Below are positions 17,881 through 26,855 of a stretch of 64,000 nt of DNA, piece by piece. Source of the stretch: Myceligenerans pegani (GTDB lineage: Bacteria; Actinomycetota; Actinomycetes; Actinomycetales; Cellulomonadaceae); the NCBI RefSeq assembly GCF_014892515.1, contig NZ_JADBGR010000077.1, positions 62,001 through 126,000 of the forward strand, read 5' to 3'. The first letter of the stretch is position 1, and the number at the start of each line of letters is the position of its first letter. A program made the position numbers and the translations under genes. The notes beneath the pieces are model-generated. The model searched no databases. It saw only the letters and a list, made by a program, of their open reading frames with translations, and was not told the DNA's origin.

Positions 17881-20498
17881 GAAAGGGGTCGGTAGTGAAT
17901 GCAACCGAGCACGCGCATCGCGCTATGGTAGTAGCGACATTCGGCAATCGAACAGGCTTGCGACGGTCGAAATTGACGGGACGGTTTAGGAATATTGCTC
18001 GATCATTTGCAGCGGCCCGCAAAGCAGCTACTCCACTATTGCGTCTGCTTGGATTGCTTCCCGCACCAATCTTGGACATGGTCCTTCCAGTAGCGGCTTT
18101 TTTGGCTATAAAAACTACACTCGCTGCAGATGGTGCAAAACGCCGCGATCTGGTTGAGGCTTTGGAATCTCACAAGATTGGTATCAGCATCTTGGCGGAT
18201 CGATATCCTAGAGATGCTTCAATACGCGAGGTTTTTGAGCAAGTTGCCGCATTGCCGGAGGTGTTGCGGCCCTGGGGCGTTCGCTGGATCGCGACTCGGG
18301 CCCCGCGCGGTGACCTTGCGCGCGTCATCTACGAGGCGCTCGTGCTCGATGGCCCTGCGGCAACCGGGAGGGTGCGAGTCGAAGCCTCCTTGGCGCTGAT
18401 TCGCCCTATTGCTTCCGTACTGCCCGAAGCGCAGGCGGTTCGGCTCATCAGGCCGCTATGGACGTTGGCATCAGCACCATCTGACCCATACTCGCCCTCT
18501 GGCCACCGATCGGCTGCCTCCACGGCCTTGGTAGGTTTGCTCGGGGTACGGCGTGATATCAGACCGGCGATCATCGATCTGGTCAAGAGCCGACCGCCGC
18601 GAGAGCGGCCGCTGATCCTAGATCTCATTGCGCGCTCCGTGCGAACAGCAGGCTCCGAGGGGTCCGAAGCATTCCGTGAGTTCGTGCCGTTGCTCGGGAT
18701 GACAATTTCGGAGACGGAAAGGTTTGCTCGAATCGCTGATCTCAGGGAGCGCACGAAGGCCGAGCCTCGCACAAACGCGCAGGCGCACCGATTCGCACCC
18801 CACCGGCTCCGTGCTATCTACCGGGTGTTGCTAATCTTTCATCCAGTCGCACTACTGGCACTGGCGTTCCATTACCCGAATCTCAATTCGCGCTTGGAAT
18901 CGCTCGAGAACTTTGCGGGCATTCCACTCGAAGTGGGTATCGCACTAATTGCGGTGATGGCCACGATTCACGTCTTCACCGTTCAGTTTGCGACATCAAG
19001 GCTGCCGGCGGCTGTGGCGAGAGTGACCGGTGAACCGTGGCAGCTATGGGGTGGTTACGTATCAGGTGCAGCGCTCGTCGTCGCGACGGTTGTGTCTCAG
19101 GGCGTTGATGGAGATCGGTTGTGGGTAGCCGTCGAGATGTTGCTGTTGCTCGATACGCTCATCTGGCTCGGCAGCGCCTTATCGCGCACATTTCATCGAA
19201 CAGGAACCGCAGAGGCGTGTCGCGTTTACATGCGCCGCCATATGCATAATTGGAGACGCGCGGGTCGCAGGCTGGGTGTGATTCAGGTGAGGGCGGCAGA
19301 ACTAAAGCGAGCAATCGATCCTCTACCTTTTGCGGGTAGCGGGAGTGCGCGGGAGATTGTTGGACGGGACCTTATTCGAATTGATGCATCTAGGCGCGGC
19401 ATTTTCCTACCAGTGCCTAGAAAGATTTCCAGAATCCTCGTAAACCCAATCTTTGCCGGACCGGTCTACCTGCAGTTCAGCTGCGGTTTTGGCCTCATTG
19501 CAGCAGAAGCGGAGCGGCTCGCAACTGTTAGGATCGCTAATGGAAGGCTGCCAGCGCGGTTGGAGAAGCGTCTGGCAAAGGTGCTCCGACCGACCAATGC
19601 CAGCAAAATCGAGAACGTCTCTTCGGATGCGATTTCACTTTCCGCGTTGGCGCTCCGTATTGCGGATTCTGGCGACCTCAGGCTTGCCGAGGAGGTTGCC
19701 GAGAATGCCGCACAAGTGGTGGTCGCACACCTAGGCGAGGCCCAGCAAGCTCGCGCTCGTAACAGCGTCGGGGTGCGCCGAAATATAGATTCGGAGGACA
19801 GCACTGAGACCGTCTATCCAGTAACGCCTGCGCTCCGAGACGTACTGGACTTTCTGGTCCAGCGGGTCGCGGAGCGGGAGGGCGTTTGGAAGACTGCTGA
19901 TGTCGTTGTGCGGCGTTGTCTTTCGTCTTCTACGCGTGACGACCGAGCTGCGATGATTCTGGTATCACTCATAGGTGACTCGCGTCACGATTTTCCTGCG
20001 TCCCCCGCCTCTGAGTGGCTTCGACACGCGGGGTTGAACGCTCTGCAACATGATGACGACTTTGCTTTCCAGGCTGCCGTGCGCGCGTTGCGACAACGCG
20101 CTCAGTTGTTCACAGGGGAGTCCAGCGCTAGCCGAGCACTTGTCAGCTTGTGCGCTGCCAGCTTGCGCTTGGGGCCGGACAGGTTCGATACCGCGTGGAC
20201 TGAAGCCATGCAGTGGCTCCGAGCTAGCTCCAGTGAGGTTGCAACGCGTATCTCTCTGCAGGTTGGAGCGTCCGCGCTCGACTGCGGCGGGTTCAGGGCT
20301 GTTGTTATTTGTGCAATGCAAGTTGTGAGTGATGAAAGATTTGAGATTCTGAACAATCAGACCTCCTATGACAGAGTTTTTGGTGAGGCGGCATTGGCTG
20401 AGCTATCTGCCGTCGATGTCGGAGACACGCCGACGGATCGGCTTGAGCACTTTCGGGATTTGGTTTCCGCGATCCGAGAGTCCTCTGCGATACCCTAA
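17877..20498 (+). CDS. large unknown protein with four central TM segments
   Basis: 873 residues, GTG start in a 4-bp overlap with the upstream stop. The N-terminal 310 residues are helical (including EVLRPWGVRWIATRAPRGDLAR and RPPRERPLILDLIARSVRTAG) and could be HEAT-like. Four hydrophobic segments lie roughly at residues 315-335, 355-373, 393-412 and 417-438, followed by a basic MRRHMHNWRRAGRRLG stretch and a long helical C-terminal domain to the end. No catalytic motif seen. Lower GC matches its partner. A membrane effector paired with a soluble sensor is one reading. Not recognised. Confidence 0.68.
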   Translation: MRKGSVVNATEHAHRAMVVATFGNRTGLRRSKLTGRFRNIARSFAAARKAATPLLRLLGLLPAPILDMVLPVAAFLAIKTTLAADGAKRRDLVEALESHKIGISILADRYPRDASIREVFEQVAALPEVLRPWGVRWIATRAPRGDLARVIYEALVLDGPAATGRVRVEASLALIRPIASVLPEAQAVRLIRPLWTLASAPSDPYSPSGHRSAASTALVGLLGVRRDIRPAIIDLVKSRPPRERPLILDLIARSVRTAGSEGSEAFREFVPLLGMTISETERFARIADLRERTKAEPRTNAQAHRFAPHRLRAIYRVLLIFHPVALLALAFHYPNLNSRLESLENFAGIPLEVGIALIAVMATIHVFTVQFATSRLPAAVARVTGEPWQLWGGYVSGAALVVATVVSQGVDGDRLWVAVEMLLLLDTLIWLGSALSRTFHRTGTAEACRVYMRRHMHNWRRAGRRLGVIQVRAAELKRAIDPLPFAGSGSAREIVGRDLIRIDASRRGIFLPVPRKISRILVNPIFAGPVYLQFSCGFGLIAAEAERLATVRIANGRLPARLEKRLAKVLRPTNASKIENVSSDAISLSALALRIADSGDLRLAEEVAENAAQVVVAHLGEAQQARARNSVGVRRNIDSEDSTETVYPVTPALRDVLDFLVQRVAEREGVWKTADVVVRRCLSSSTRDDRAAMILVSLIGDSRHDFPASPASEWLRHAGLNALQHDDDFAFQAAVRALRQRAQLFTGESSASRALVSLCAASLRLGPDRFDTAWTEAMQWLRASSSEVATRISLQVGASALDCGGFRAVVICAMQVVSDERFEILNNQTSYDRVFGEAALAELSAVDVGDTPTDRLEHFRDLVSAIRESSAIP

Positions 20499-20599
20499 GA
20501 TCCTCTATTGGCCAACAAATCGAAACAGCTTGTCACGACACGCACAATGGGATGTCGGAGCACGTCGACGATGAGAGGCGACCTATAGGCCACAACGCC

Positions 20600-21832
20600 C
20601 TAGCGTCCAATGCTCGCGATGGCATCGGAGTAGGCGCGGGCGCGTGGGTCGTCGGTGAGCCTGGCGCGTTCGAATTCGCGGGAGAGTTCGTGCGCGACGA
20701 GGGTGAGGCTGGGTGCGGAGCGGCGGTCGCCTTCGAGGGCTTGGAGTCCGTAGTCGAGTGCGGCGTCGGCGTCTCCGGCGCGGGCGGCGACGACGGCGAG
20801 GGTGATGCGTGCTTCCTGGTTGCGCATCGGGTTGCGTTCGACGCCGTCGGGTCGGACGCCGGCGCGTAGGGTCTCTTCGGCGTAGAGCTGGGCGAGGCTG
20901 TCGTTGCCGACGTTGCGGTGGACGTCCATCTCGTAGTAGTGCCACTTGGAGGGGTCGACCACGAAGTGGTCGTCGGGGTTGTGCGGCGAGGGCAGGTCCG
21001 CGAGAACGACCCGGCCGCGTTCGAGGCTGAGTTCGGCCTGGCGGGAGTTCCCCAGCCGGGACCATGCCTTGGCTGCCTGCGCGGCGAGTTGCGCGGCTAC
21101 GCCCCGGGCTCCGGCGACCTCGATGCCGTGTTCGGAGGCGGCGATCACGCGGTGCAGGTCTCCGTTGGTGAGGGCGAACCAGGCGCTCATCTCGTGCGCC
21201 CACCCCATGACGTCGCGCTCGTCCACCTCGTGCGCGAGATCCAGGGCGTAGCGGCGGGTGGCTTCTGCCTGTCCGGAGGCTCCGGTGTCCTGCTCCACGC
21301 ATCCCACGAGTAGTGCGAGTCGGCCGGACAGTGCCAGCAGGTCGCGGTGCTGCCGCAGGCTCAACCGCTGATCGAGCATGCCCCCGATGCGGTTCAGCCA
21401 GCCCATGCCCTCGATCCGTAGTTCGTCGGCGCTGCGGTATCGGTACTCGCTGCACAACCGGTCCACGGTGATCTGGATCGCTGTCACGGTGGTGTCGCTG
21501 ATGGTAGAGCGCTGCAGTCTGGCGATCAGCTCGGCGGTATCCATCCCCGCTTCGCGCAGCAGTTCTGAATCGCCGGCCGGGCGCTCGGGAGGGAACAGGT
21601 CCCCGGCCACGGTGCCGAACGTCTCGGCGATGTACGGGGCCCACACGGTCGGCCGGACCCGGCCGGATTCCCAGTCCTTCCACTGCCGCAACAGGCTCTC
21701 CTGCGATCCGCCCTCGCGCCCGTTCTGGCGGGTGTAGATCGCGCGCAGCATCGTCACGGTCTGTGCTTGCGACCATCCGCGGGTCGAACGCTCGCGGCGT
21801 ATCCGTTCTGCCCATTCCGGCCGTTCGGTCAT
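20600..21832 (-). CDS. XRE-type regulator with TPR-like sensor region
   Basis: 410 residues. The N-terminal HTH spans about residues 8-65 (RIRRERSTRGWSQAQ..., then SLLRQWKDWESGRVRPT), the Streptomyces-type Cro/C1 variant with a longer loop. The rest is helical with TPR-like units (EATRRYALDLAHEVDERDVMGWAHEMSAWFAL and AAQLAAQAAKAWSRLGNSRQAELSLERGR). Such proteins sense small peptides or metabolites through the helical repeat. It is divergent from the HAD-led operon starting at 22050 and is the likely regulator of that cluster. The ATG at 21832 has GGAGG immediately upstream. Confidence 0.85.
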   Translation of the reverse strand: MTERPEWAERIRRERSTRGWSQAQTVTMLRAIYTRQNGREGGSQESLLRQWKDWESGRVRPTVWAPYIAETFGTVAGDLFPPERPAGDSELLREAGMDTAELIARLQRSTISDTTVTAIQITVDRLCSEYRYRSADELRIEGMGWLNRIGGMLDQRLSLRQHRDLLALSGRLALLVGCVEQDTGASGQAEATRRYALDLAHEVDERDVMGWAHEMSAWFALTNGDLHRVIAASEHGIEVAGARGVAAQLAAQAAKAWSRLGNSRQAELSLERGRVVLADLPSPHNPDDHFVVDPSKWHYYEMDVHRNVGNDSLAQLYAEETLRAGVRPDGVERNPMRNQEARITLAVVAARAGDADAALDYGLQALEGDRRSAPSLTLVAHELSREFERARLTDDPRARAYSDAIASIGR

Positions 21833-22049
21833 GCCTCCATGGTGCCGTACGCCACAAGTGGGGAGCCAGGGGGAGAAATGCGCCTCCCCAAGCTCTCACC
21901 CGGTCTCACCTATACGAGAAGGCGGCGACGCCGAATGCTTGAGACATGCGGCGACAAGACCGGCAAGGGCGCCCTTGGCGACGAGCCGGTCGAGTCGCAA
22001 AGCGGTTCTGTCGCAGGAAGTTCTCGAACTCGATCGACCGGAGCACGAC
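21833..22049. promoter_or_regulatory. divergent promoter region, XRE regulator / HAD operon
   Basis: 217 bp between divergent genes. Contains CCAAGCTCTCACCCGGTCTCACCTATACGAG-type sequence near 21887-21917, where TATACG could serve as a -10 element for the rightward operon, and GAACTCGATCGACCGGAG just ahead of the HAD start. I found no strong operator palindrome. Confidence 0.35.
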
Positions 22050-22922
22050 ATGCTGACCACCCCACACGAGTCCACGACGCCCGGCCGCCCGGTCAAGGTG
22101 GTGTTCCTCGACTTCGACGGCACGATCGTGCGCGACGGGGACGACATCGTGCCGGAACCAGTACGCCACGCGATTACCCGGACCATCGCCAAGGGCATCA
22201 AGGTCGTGCCCTGCACCGGTCGATCCGCGCTGGGCATCTTGCCCGTCGCCGAACTCCTCGGACTGGGCAAGGGCTCGATGTTCATCGCCTCCAACGGCGC
22301 GATCACCGGCGAGCTGACCGGGAAACGTCATCGTCCGTTCGATGTCGTGCGTAAGCGGGTGTTCGACCCGTGGGCCGCGCTGACAGTGGCGATGGCGGTC
22401 GAACCGCAGGTCAGCATGGCCGTGGAGCAGGTCGGGGTCGGGTGGCGCGTGAACAAGCCCTTCCCCATGGGCCGGCTCAGGGGGCTCCAGCACATCGTGG
22501 ACGAGCGGGTCCTGTGGTCCGAGCACACCACCCGCGCCGTCGTCCACGCACCGGGGATCGCCGCCTACGCCCCACAGATCGAGGGCGCCGGGTTCACCGC
22601 GACCCCGGGCGCCGACGACTGGATCGACGTGACGCAGCGCGGCCTGTCGAAAGCGACCGAGGCCGATGCGCTGCGACGCCGGTGGGGCATCCACCCGGAC
22701 GACACCGCCGCGATCGGCGACGGCGCGAACGACATCCGGTTGCTGCACCAGGTCCAGCACGCCTTCGCCATGGGGCATTCCAGCCAGGCGGTGAAGGACG
22801 CCGCCGACTACATCACCGGCACGCTCGACCACCATGGCGCGGCCTCCGCGCTGAACACCCTGACCCTGTCCACGCGGAAGCCCGAGGCGGCCCTGACCCC
22901 GACGAAGGCAGGGACACGATGA
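22050..22922 (+). CDS. HAD-superfamily phosphatase, Cof-like
   Basis: 290 residues. The ATG at 22050 (GGAG 7 nt upstream) opens just before motif I, VVFLDFDGTIV; the upstream open frame is not protein-like. Motif II is the CTGRSA region and motif IV is GDGANDIRLL, as in the Cof/IIB subfamily with a C2 cap between. These enzymes hydrolyse phosphate from sugar phosphates, nucleotides or cofactors. The gene leads an operon: its stop overlaps the next start (ATGA). With a dTMP-kinase-like gene downstream, a nucleotide substrate is plausible but unproved. Confidence 0.85.
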   Translation: MLTTPHESTTPGRPVKVVFLDFDGTIVRDGDDIVPEPVRHAITRTIAKGIKVVPCTGRSALGILPVAELLGLGKGSMFIASNGAITGELTGKRHRPFDVVRKRVFDPWAALTVAMAVEPQVSMAVEQVGVGWRVNKPFPMGRLRGLQHIVDERVLWSEHTTRAVVHAPGIAAYAPQIEGAGFTATPGADDWIDVTQRGLSKATEADALRRRWGIHPDDTAAIGDGANDIRLLHQVQHAFAMGHSSQAVKDAADYITGTLDHHGAASALNTLTLSTRKPEAALTPTKAGTR

Positions 22923-23176
22923 GCATCTTCGAGGGCGAGGAAGACTTCACCGCCGAGACCACACACGGACCGGCGCGAGAGCCCACGCGCTGGAAGGAGG
23001 GCGATCGCGTACGGGTCGTGGGCGGGTCGCGCCTGCTGCTCGGCGCGACCGGCACCGTCGTCGAGGTCGACGTCTACGAGGCCGGGCAGGTCAGGGTCAA
23101 TATCGATCGCGCCGGGTTCGGCAGGGCACTCCTGGCTTCCCACGAGCTGGAACCGGCGGACGAGGCAACGTCGTGA
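22919..23176 (+). CDS. small KOW/SH3-like beta protein
   Basis: 85 residues, start in a 4-bp ATGA overlap with the HAD gene. After an acidic N-terminus (MSIFEGEEDF) comes a compact beta segment, WKEGDRVRVVGGSRLLLGATGTVVEVD...QVRVNIDRAG, with the GDxVxV...GxxGTV pattern of KOW/SH3-like barrels that bind nucleic acid or protein. Its stop overlaps the start of the following TM microprotein (GTGA). Not recognised as a named family; conserved operon position suggests a function with the HAD phosphatase. Confidence 0.65.
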   Translation: MSIFEGEEDFTAETTHGPAREPTRWKEGDRVRVVGGSRLLLGATGTVVEVDVYEAGQVRVNIDRAGFGRALLASHELEPADEATS

Positions 23177-23253
23177 TCTGGCTGGTGATCGGCTACGTCG
23201 TCCTGCTCGCGGTCCTACTGGGCGTGCTGCGTACCTCACGGGTGCGGCGGTAA
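23173..23253 (+). CDS. 26-residue single-TM microprotein
   Basis: GTG start in a 4-bp overlap (GTGA) with the upstream stop and TAA end. The peptide is one hydrophobic helix, IWLVIGYVVLLAVLLGVLRT, followed by a basic SRVRR tail, so it would insert in the membrane with the C-terminus inside. The tight coupling argues that it is translated. The function is unknown; it could anchor or modulate a cluster protein. Confidence 0.55.
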   Translation: MIWLVIGYVVLLAVLLGVLRTSRVRR

Positions 23254-23334
23254 GCCCGTCACGCCGCACTAACTCCGCTGGCCGCGCCAGCATCGCCCCC
23301 CGTCCATGGCCGCTCGCTCACCGGAGGATCGTCG

Positions 23335-23757
23335 ATGTCCCAGCACGCCCCAACGCCTGAGCCGCTGCTCGCGGTCGGGTACGCCTGCAACGGGTCCCAG
23401 CGTGTCGAGGTCCAGGGCTACGCCGCATCCCAGGGCTACCGACTCGTCGAGATGGTCGAGGACCAGCGTGACACGACCACGATCAGCCAGATCACCCAGC
23501 ACTCCCGCGACGCGCAAGCGCACATCGTCATCCTGCCCGGCGCCGCGCTCTTGTCGGCCGCGCGCAACCGGCTGGAGAAGGAACTGGCCCGACTCAAGGC
23601 CACGTGCGTTGTGCTCGGCGCGCCGAACTCCCCCACCCCGGCCGTATTCGCCCGCGTCCTGCCCCGCCGCGCTCTCGACGCCGCCATCACCGGCAGACAC
23701 GCCAAGGAGCACACCGCCGGGCGGCATCACTCGACCGGAACCACGGATGACATATGA
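23335..23757 (+). CDS. resolvase-fold-like protein without the catalytic serine
   Basis: 140 residues, ATG with GGAGG upstream. The order of elements imitates the N-terminal domain of serine recombinases: AVGYAC, a helix QGYAASQGYRLVEMVED, and then AHIVILPGAALLSAARNRLEKELARLKATCVVLGAP. However, the VRVS-type catalytic Ser motif is replaced by CNGSQR and no C-terminal DNA-binding part exists. It is probably not a recombinase and may be a nucleotide- or DNA-binding relative. It ends shortly before a terminator, which separates it from the glycosylase operon. Confidence 0.6.
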   Translation: MSQHAPTPEPLLAVGYACNGSQRVEVQGYAASQGYRLVEMVEDQRDTTTISQITQHSRDAQAHIVILPGAALLSAARNRLEKELARLKATCVVLGAPNSPTPAVFARVLPRRALDAAITGRHAKEHTAGRHHSTGTTDDI

Positions 23758-23844
23758 GAACTTGCGGCCGGGCGCGCACCCCCGACGTTCCTGCACTGCG
23801 GCAGCAGCGCCCGACCGTAGGCCCGCCACCCTCGGTGGGAGACG

Positions 23845-23898
23845 GTGGGCCGGGACTCACGCCCCGGGTCCCGGCCCACACCCACACCCAGACTTTTT
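23845..23898 (+). terminator. rho-independent-type terminator
   Basis: Perfect 12-bp stem 23845-23856/23868-23879, 11-nt loop, with TTTTT at 23894-23898. It closes the HAD-led operon and rules out the ATG at 23754 as the glycosylase start. Confidence 0.65.
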
Positions 23899-23981
23899 GG
23901 CCAAACCAGTGTTCACCGCTCAAAGCACCCAGGCAGAATGATGGTGTCCCCGCAGATCAGCCACGAGAGGCAGACACCCAC

Positions 23982-24779
23982 GTGATCGACGACGTCGTAG
24001 TGATGAGAGAGCACCCAGCCTGGACCACGGTGGGCCAAGAGAGCCGCAGAGCGCTGGCCGGGCCCGACGGCGAACGCTGGATCGCCACCGTCTCGGAACG
24101 CCGCTTGACCGTCGAGCCTCTTGGGGAAACTGCCACGGACCTGCCGGTGGGCACGTTCGCACTGCCCGCCGGAGCGGCAACCGGCGTGCCGAAACTGGCC
24201 GGGGAACTGACGGGCCTCGGGCGGGTGGTCCGCGTCGGTAACCCGGACCTCTGGGACGCGGTCGCGGTGGCGATCGTGCGGCAAGTGATCCGTGCCGACC
24301 ACGCCCGCCGCCTCTACCAGGAGTTCTGTGCCGCCTACGGCGACCGTGTGGCCGAAGGACTCGCACTGTTCCCCCGGCCGGAGGCAGTGCTGGACCTGTC
24401 CGACGACGACTTCGCAAGCACGGGAATGGCGTTCAAGCGTCCCGCACTGCGCGCTGCTGCGGCTGCGTTTGGCGAACACGGGGACCGATGGCGCAAGACC
24501 GACCCGGAAGCCCTGATCAGCGACCTGCAACGCGTCCCGCGCATCGGGCCGTGGACCGCTCAGGCCGCGGTTGCCGACTGGGCCAACCGGTTCGACCTGT
24601 ACCCGTGCGGAGACCTGGCCGTGCGCACCTGGGCCGCGCGCGCCGTACCGGGACACGACTGGCCCACCGACGAGCCGGGGTTCGACCGCGCATGGCGCGC
24701 GCTGGCCGGGGAACACCTGCACGAGATCACGCTGCTCACACTCGCCTGGGGAGGACACCATGCCGACGCCACCACTTGA
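23982..24779 (+). CDS. AlkA-like HhH-GPD DNA glycosylase
   Basis: 265 residues. The GTG at 23982 is chosen because the longer frame from 23754 spans a terminator and reads low-complexity sequence. The C-terminal half has the helix-hairpin-helix with Gly/Pro-Asp loop: LQRVPRIGPWTAQAAVADW, followed by the putative catalytic Asp in CGDLAVRTW. This fold excises alkylated or otherwise modified bases. The N-terminal part is the mixed beta segment seen in AlkA-type proteins. It overlaps the radical SAM gene by 20 bp. In this cluster it might remove a modified base made or imported by the neighbours (inference). Confidence 0.82.
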   Translation: MIDDVVVMREHPAWTTVGQESRRALAGPDGERWIATVSERRLTVEPLGETATDLPVGTFALPAGAATGVPKLAGELTGLGRVVRVGNPDLWDAVAVAIVRQVIRADHARRLYQEFCAAYGDRVAEGLALFPRPEAVLDLSDDDFASTGMAFKRPALRAAAAAFGEHGDRWRKTDPEALISDLQRVPRIGPWTAQAAVADWANRFDLYPCGDLAVRTWAARAVPGHDWPTDEPGFDRAWRALAGEHLHEITLLTLAWGGHHADATT

Positions 24780-26232
24780 CGAAGCCGTCTCCGGGGCAGA
24801 CCTGACCCGGCCGCTGGACGCGTTGTTCATCAATGCGCCCCTGCGCGACTACGGCATCCGCCCGCGAGTCAACGACTTCACACTCCCGGTCCTGGGCATG
24901 GGGTACATCGCCACCTACGCCGCACACCAAGGATTCAACGTCGGCGTGCTGGACGCCGAAGCGCTCGGCCTGCCGGTCGACAACGCGATCGGCATGGTGA
25001 ACCAGCTCGCGCCCCGCTGGGCGGGGTTCAACCTCCTGGCCCCGACGTACGAGATCAGCGCGCGCATCGCGGCTGGGCTCGACCCGAGCATCGATGTCAT
25101 GGTCGGGGGACATCAGGCCAAGGCGATGCCCGCCGAGACCCTGACCGACCCGCGCTTCGCTCGCTGCGAGGCACTGGTGATCGGGGAGGGCGAGACCCGG
25201 GTTGCCGAGCTGCTGGCCGACAAGCATCACCGCACCACACTGCCGGCGGTGATGTGGCTCGACCCGATCCTCAAGACGCCGGTGACCGGCGGCAGCATGG
25301 GTGTCGGCTACCACCTGTCCCCGAACGTGGACGAGCTGCCGTTCGTGGACCGCACGTTCCTGACCAACGACCCGTACCTGGCCGACGACGGACGCTGGGA
25401 GGCCAACATGGTCGGCGCGCGAGGCTGCCCGTATGACTGCTCGTTCTGCGGCGCGGCAGTCTCCGCGAACCCGGACGTCACGATCCGCACCCGCACCCCG
25501 GCCGACATCCTCGCCGAGATGGACGAACTCCACACCCGCTACGGCGTGACCGCGTTCCGGTTCGTCGACGATCTGTTCCTCGGCTACGAACGCTTCATCG
25601 TCAAGTGCATGGCCGCGTTCACCGACGCCCGGGCAGGCGACCGGTACGTGTGGGACGCCACCGGCCGGATCAACATCCTGCACCGCATGAAGGACGACAA
25701 GCTCGACCTGCTACGCGCCAACGGCCTGCGCGAAGTCGCCCTCGGGATCGAGTCCGGCAGCGAACGCCTGCTGCACTACATGGGCAAGCGCATCACCCCG
25801 GACATGACCCGCTCGGTCGTGCGACGCCTGACCGAGCGCGGCATCAGCGTCAAGGGCTACTTCATCCTCGGGTTCCCCACCGAGACGCGCGCCGAACTGG
25901 CCGAGACCGTCCGACTCGTGCACGACCTGTGGGACATCACCGACCCGCTCCCCGGCCGGTTCCGCTCCTCGGTGTTCGAATTCCGCCCCTACCCCGGCAC
26001 CCCGGAATGGCAGCGCCTCATCGCCACCGGGAAGTACACCAGCGCGGAACTGCTCGACTACACGGCCGTCGACCTCACCGAGGGCGGAGTCGACGAAGCG
26101 ATGCTCGGGCGCGACGAATTCAACTTCTCCGTCGGCATCCAGTTCGGCGAAGCCACCGTCGCCGAAGTCCGCCACCACCTGACCGAGCTCTCCCGCGAGC
26201 AGTACGAGCGCATCCCGGTCAGGTCCCGATGA
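24760..26232 (+). CDS. B12-binding-type radical SAM enzyme
   Basis: 490 residues; GGGGAGGA upstream of ATG. The N-terminal domain (residues 20-150, DALFINAPLRDYG...LGMGYIATYAAHQGFNVGVLDAE) has the cobalamin-binding-like Rossmann fold, without an evident DxHxxG motif. The radical SAM core carries Cys223-x3-Cys227-x2-Cys230 and an RINIL...LGIESGSERLL...GYFILGFPTET series. Such enzymes methylate or rearrange unreactive carbons, often in antibiotic or nucleoside pathways. It overlaps the upstream glycosylase and, by ATGA, the downstream kinase. The substrate is unknown. Confidence 0.85.
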   Translation: MPTPPLDEAVSGADLTRPLDALFINAPLRDYGIRPRVNDFTLPVLGMGYIATYAAHQGFNVGVLDAEALGLPVDNAIGMVNQLAPRWAGFNLLAPTYEISARIAAGLDPSIDVMVGGHQAKAMPAETLTDPRFARCEALVIGEGETRVAELLADKHHRTTLPAVMWLDPILKTPVTGGSMGVGYHLSPNVDELPFVDRTFLTNDPYLADDGRWEANMVGARGCPYDCSFCGAAVSANPDVTIRTRTPADILAEMDELHTRYGVTAFRFVDDLFLGYERFIVKCMAAFTDARAGDRYVWDATGRINILHRMKDDKLDLLRANGLREVALGIESGSERLLHYMGKRITPDMTRSVVRRLTERGISVKGYFILGFPTETRAELAETVRLVHDLWDITDPLPGRFRSSVFEFRPYPGTPEWQRLIATGKYTSAELLDYTAVDLTEGGVDEAMLGRDEFNFSVGIQFGEATVAEVRHHLTELSREQYERIPVRSR

Positions 26233-26855
26233 ACGCGCCGGGTTTCTTCCTCGTCATCGAGGGCCCCTCCGGCATCGGCAAGACCACCGTGACCGGTCTG
26301 GTCCACGACGAACTACAAGCCTCCGGCGCGCCGGTACTGGCCACCAAGGAACCGTCCACCTCACCGATCGGCGCCATGGCCCGCTCCGGCACCCACGACT
26401 ACCGAGGGCTCGCCCTCGCGTGCCTCGTCGCCGCCGACCGCTACCACCACCTCGACCAGGAAATCGGCCCCGCCCTACGCGACGGCGCGATCGTGGTGTG
26501 CGACCGGTACGTACCTTCCTCGCTGGTCCTGCAAGCTCTCGACGGCGTCGATGCCGAGTTCGCTCGCCAGCTCAACCAGCACGCCCCGCCGCCCGACCTC
26601 ACCGTCATCCTGACCGGCGCTCCCGAACGCACCAGGAAGAGGGCCCGCGATCGAGGAGCGAGCAGCCGATTCCACCGCGACGACGCAACCCGTCACGCTG
26701 CCGAGGACCGCATGTACCGCGCCCTGATCTCCGAACTCCGCAAAGGAGGCTGGGACCTGCTCCACCACGACCTCGGGGACGAACCAGCCGCCGACGTCGC
26801 ACGGCTCATCCTCGACGCACTACGGTCCCGGCGCCCGGCCCGATCAGACCGATAG
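26229..26855 (+). CDS. thymidylate-kinase-like P-loop kinase
   Basis: 208 residues, ATG in an ATGA overlap with the radical SAM stop. Shows Walker A EGPSGIGKTT (residues 11-20), the DRY motif near residue 93 (CDRYVPSSL) and a LID-like RDRGASSRFHRDD. These match dTMP kinases, which phosphorylate dTMP to dTDP. The usual TR(E)P motif after the P-loop is replaced by TKEPSTSP, so substrate preference may differ. As a second copy on a mobile element beside a radical SAM enzyme, it may act on a modified nucleotide. Its end overlaps the convergent CYTH gene by 12 bp. Confidence 0.83.
   Translation: MNAPGFFLVIEGPSGIGKTTVTGLVHDELQASGAPVLATKEPSTSPIGAMARSGTHDYRGLALACLVAADRYHHLDQEIGPALRDGAIVVCDRYVPSSLVLQALDGVDAEFARQLNQHAPPPDLTVILTGAPERTRKRARDRGASSRFHRDDATRHAAEDRMYRALISELRKGGWDLLHHDLGDEPAADVARLILDALRSRRPARSDR

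Noticed and set aside
16516-20498. Remnant prophage
   Set aside because: Apart from a portal-like segment there are no terminase, capsid, tail or lysis genes.
23754-23981. ATG at 23754 overlapping the previous stop as the glycosylase start
   Set aside because: The segment contains a hairpin with a T-run and encodes Pro/Arg/Thr-rich sequence without similarity; GTG 23982 is better.
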